Shown: in pieces, positions 63,371 through 64,000 of the stretch
Layout of the letters: every line of letters begins with the position of its first letter
How positions within the stretch are numbered: position 1 is the stretch's first letter
Origin: Myxococcaceae bacterium
GTDB lineage: Bacteria > Myxococcota > Myxococcia > Myxococcales > Myxococcaceae
DNA length: 64,000 nt
Reading direction: 5' to 3'
Assembly: GCA_004173515.1 (NCBI GenBank)
Contig: SECN01000029.1
Location: 1-64,000, forward strand
Translations under genes and position numbers: made by a program
Notes under the pieces: model-generated
Seen by the model: the letters and a program-made list of their open reading frames with translations, nothing else
Told to the model about the DNA's origin: nothing
The model's database searches: none

Positions 63371-64000
63371 ATGAACTCCGCGAAGTCCTCGCGACGACGC
63401 TCGAAGATGCCGGCGGCCACCCAGAGCAGCCCCACGGAGATGCCCATCCACATCAGGAGCGGCCCCGGATTGGGAAGCCGGTGCTCGTAGAAGATGGCCT
63501 GGTAGGACGTCACCATCACCGCCATCGGGTTGAGCAGCACCAGGGGGCCCTGCGCGGCGTCAGGCAGCGTGTCCACCCGGAAGAAGACGGGCGTGACGAA
63601 GAACCACATGGTCAGGAGGTTCGCGATGATCTGCTGCAGGTCCCGGAACGTCACGTTCAACGCGGACACGATGTAGACCAGCGCCACCGTCATGCTCAGT
63701 TGCGTGAGCAGCACCACCGGGAAGGCCACGACGTGCCAGGTGGGCACGTAGCCCAGGATGAGCCCCAGCCCGAGCATCAGCGGCAGGGACAGCACGTAGT
63801 TGCACAGGTTGGTCACCACCACCGTGGCCGGCAGCACCTGCGCGGGGAAGCGCACCTTGGTGAGCAGGTCGCGCCGATCACTGATGGCGCTGGCGCCGGA
63901 CCCCAGGGACGTGGCGAACCAGATCCACGGCAGCAGCCCCACGAACACGAAGTAGGTGTACCCCTCGATCTTCTGCCGCATGTAGACGGTGAAGAGCAGG
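63367..64000 (-). CDS. wzm: O-antigen/polysaccharide ABC exporter permease (5' end outside window)
   Basis: The visible 211 residues are the C-terminal part of an ABC-2-type polysaccharide exporter permease: LLFTVYMRQKIEGYTYFVFV, GLLPWIWFATSLGSGASAIS, RRDLLTKVRFPAQVLPATVV, then four more membrane segments including NVTFRDLQQIIANLLTMWFF and a C-terminal FERRREDFAEF. Wzm forms the channel across the inner membrane for the lipid-linked polysaccharide. The frame is open to the last base of the window; the start lies to the right. It is the most upstream visible gene of the minus-strand export/glycosyltransferase operon. Confidence 0.92.
   Translation of the reverse strand, partial: LLFTVYMRQKIEGYTYFVFVGLLPWIWFATSLGSGASAISDRRDLLTKVRFPAQVLPATVVVTNLCNYVLSLPLMLGLGLILGYVPTWHVVAFPVVLLTQLSMTVALVYIVSALNVTFRDLQQIIANLLTMWFFVTPVFFRVDTLPDAAQGPLVLLNPMAVMVTSYQAIFYEHRLPNPGPLLMWMGISVGLLWVAAGIFERRREDFAEFI

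Overview
The window reads as chromosomal DNA of a myxobacterium (Myxococcota, Cystobacterineae, a Corallococcus/Myxococcus-like genome). The evidence is the very high GC, the DUF2378 protein, kelch-repeat lipoproteins ending in MYXO-CTERM-like tails, a DUF6310/DUF5953 pair, long modular glycosyltransferases and frequent ATGA/GTGA gene overlaps. No rRNA, tRNA, CRISPR array or insertion sequence was recognised.

Left part (1-19.2 kb): a partial unknown gene; a Pat-type protein joining an ADP-forming acyl-CoA synthetase to a GNAT acetyltransferase; a large kelch/cadherin-like lipoprotein; a divergent LysR regulator/NmrA oxidoreductase pair with a T-N11-A operator between them; a DUF2378 protein; a damaged MnmC-like methyltransferase; a lipoprotein-like PD-(D/E)XK nuclease overlapping a DUF3396 (TsiV-like) immunity gene; a PP2C-like phosphatase; and a two-gene operon for a catalase/LodA fusion oxidase and its LodB-like flavoprotein.

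Middle part (19.2-34.7 kb): remnants of two alpha/beta hydrolases; a lower-GC patch with a Cys-rich lipoprotein; a second kelch lipoprotein followed by an OmpA protein with thrombospondin type 3 repeats; an HAD phosphatase whose 3' end is echoed by degenerate tandem copies; a second probable toxin/immunity operon (DUF6310 nuclease, DUF5953 protein, small broken ORF); a UvrC/Cho-like gene and a tgt gene that each lack a conserved internal block; and an ABC-F ATPase. Several genes between 10.6 and 32.8 kb show the same kind of frame-breaking internal deletion, so either real decay or an assembly problem is likely there.

Right part (34.8-64 kb): a three-gene, same-strand cassette (DUF4011/superfamily 1 helicase with a Vsr-like nuclease end, a membrane-anchored DUF4041/GIY-YIG protein, and a winged-helix PD-(D/E)XK protein) that looks like a defence module; two small lipoproteins, one with a haem c motif; a YihY protein; and a long O-antigen/polysaccharide locus. 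That locus holds rfbB-rfbD-rfbA-rfbC for dTDP-L-rhamnose, methyltransferases, several large glycosyltransferases, and a wzt/wzm ABC exporter that runs off the right edge. Rhamnose supply, chain assembly and methylation, and export across the inner membrane are thus encoded together.
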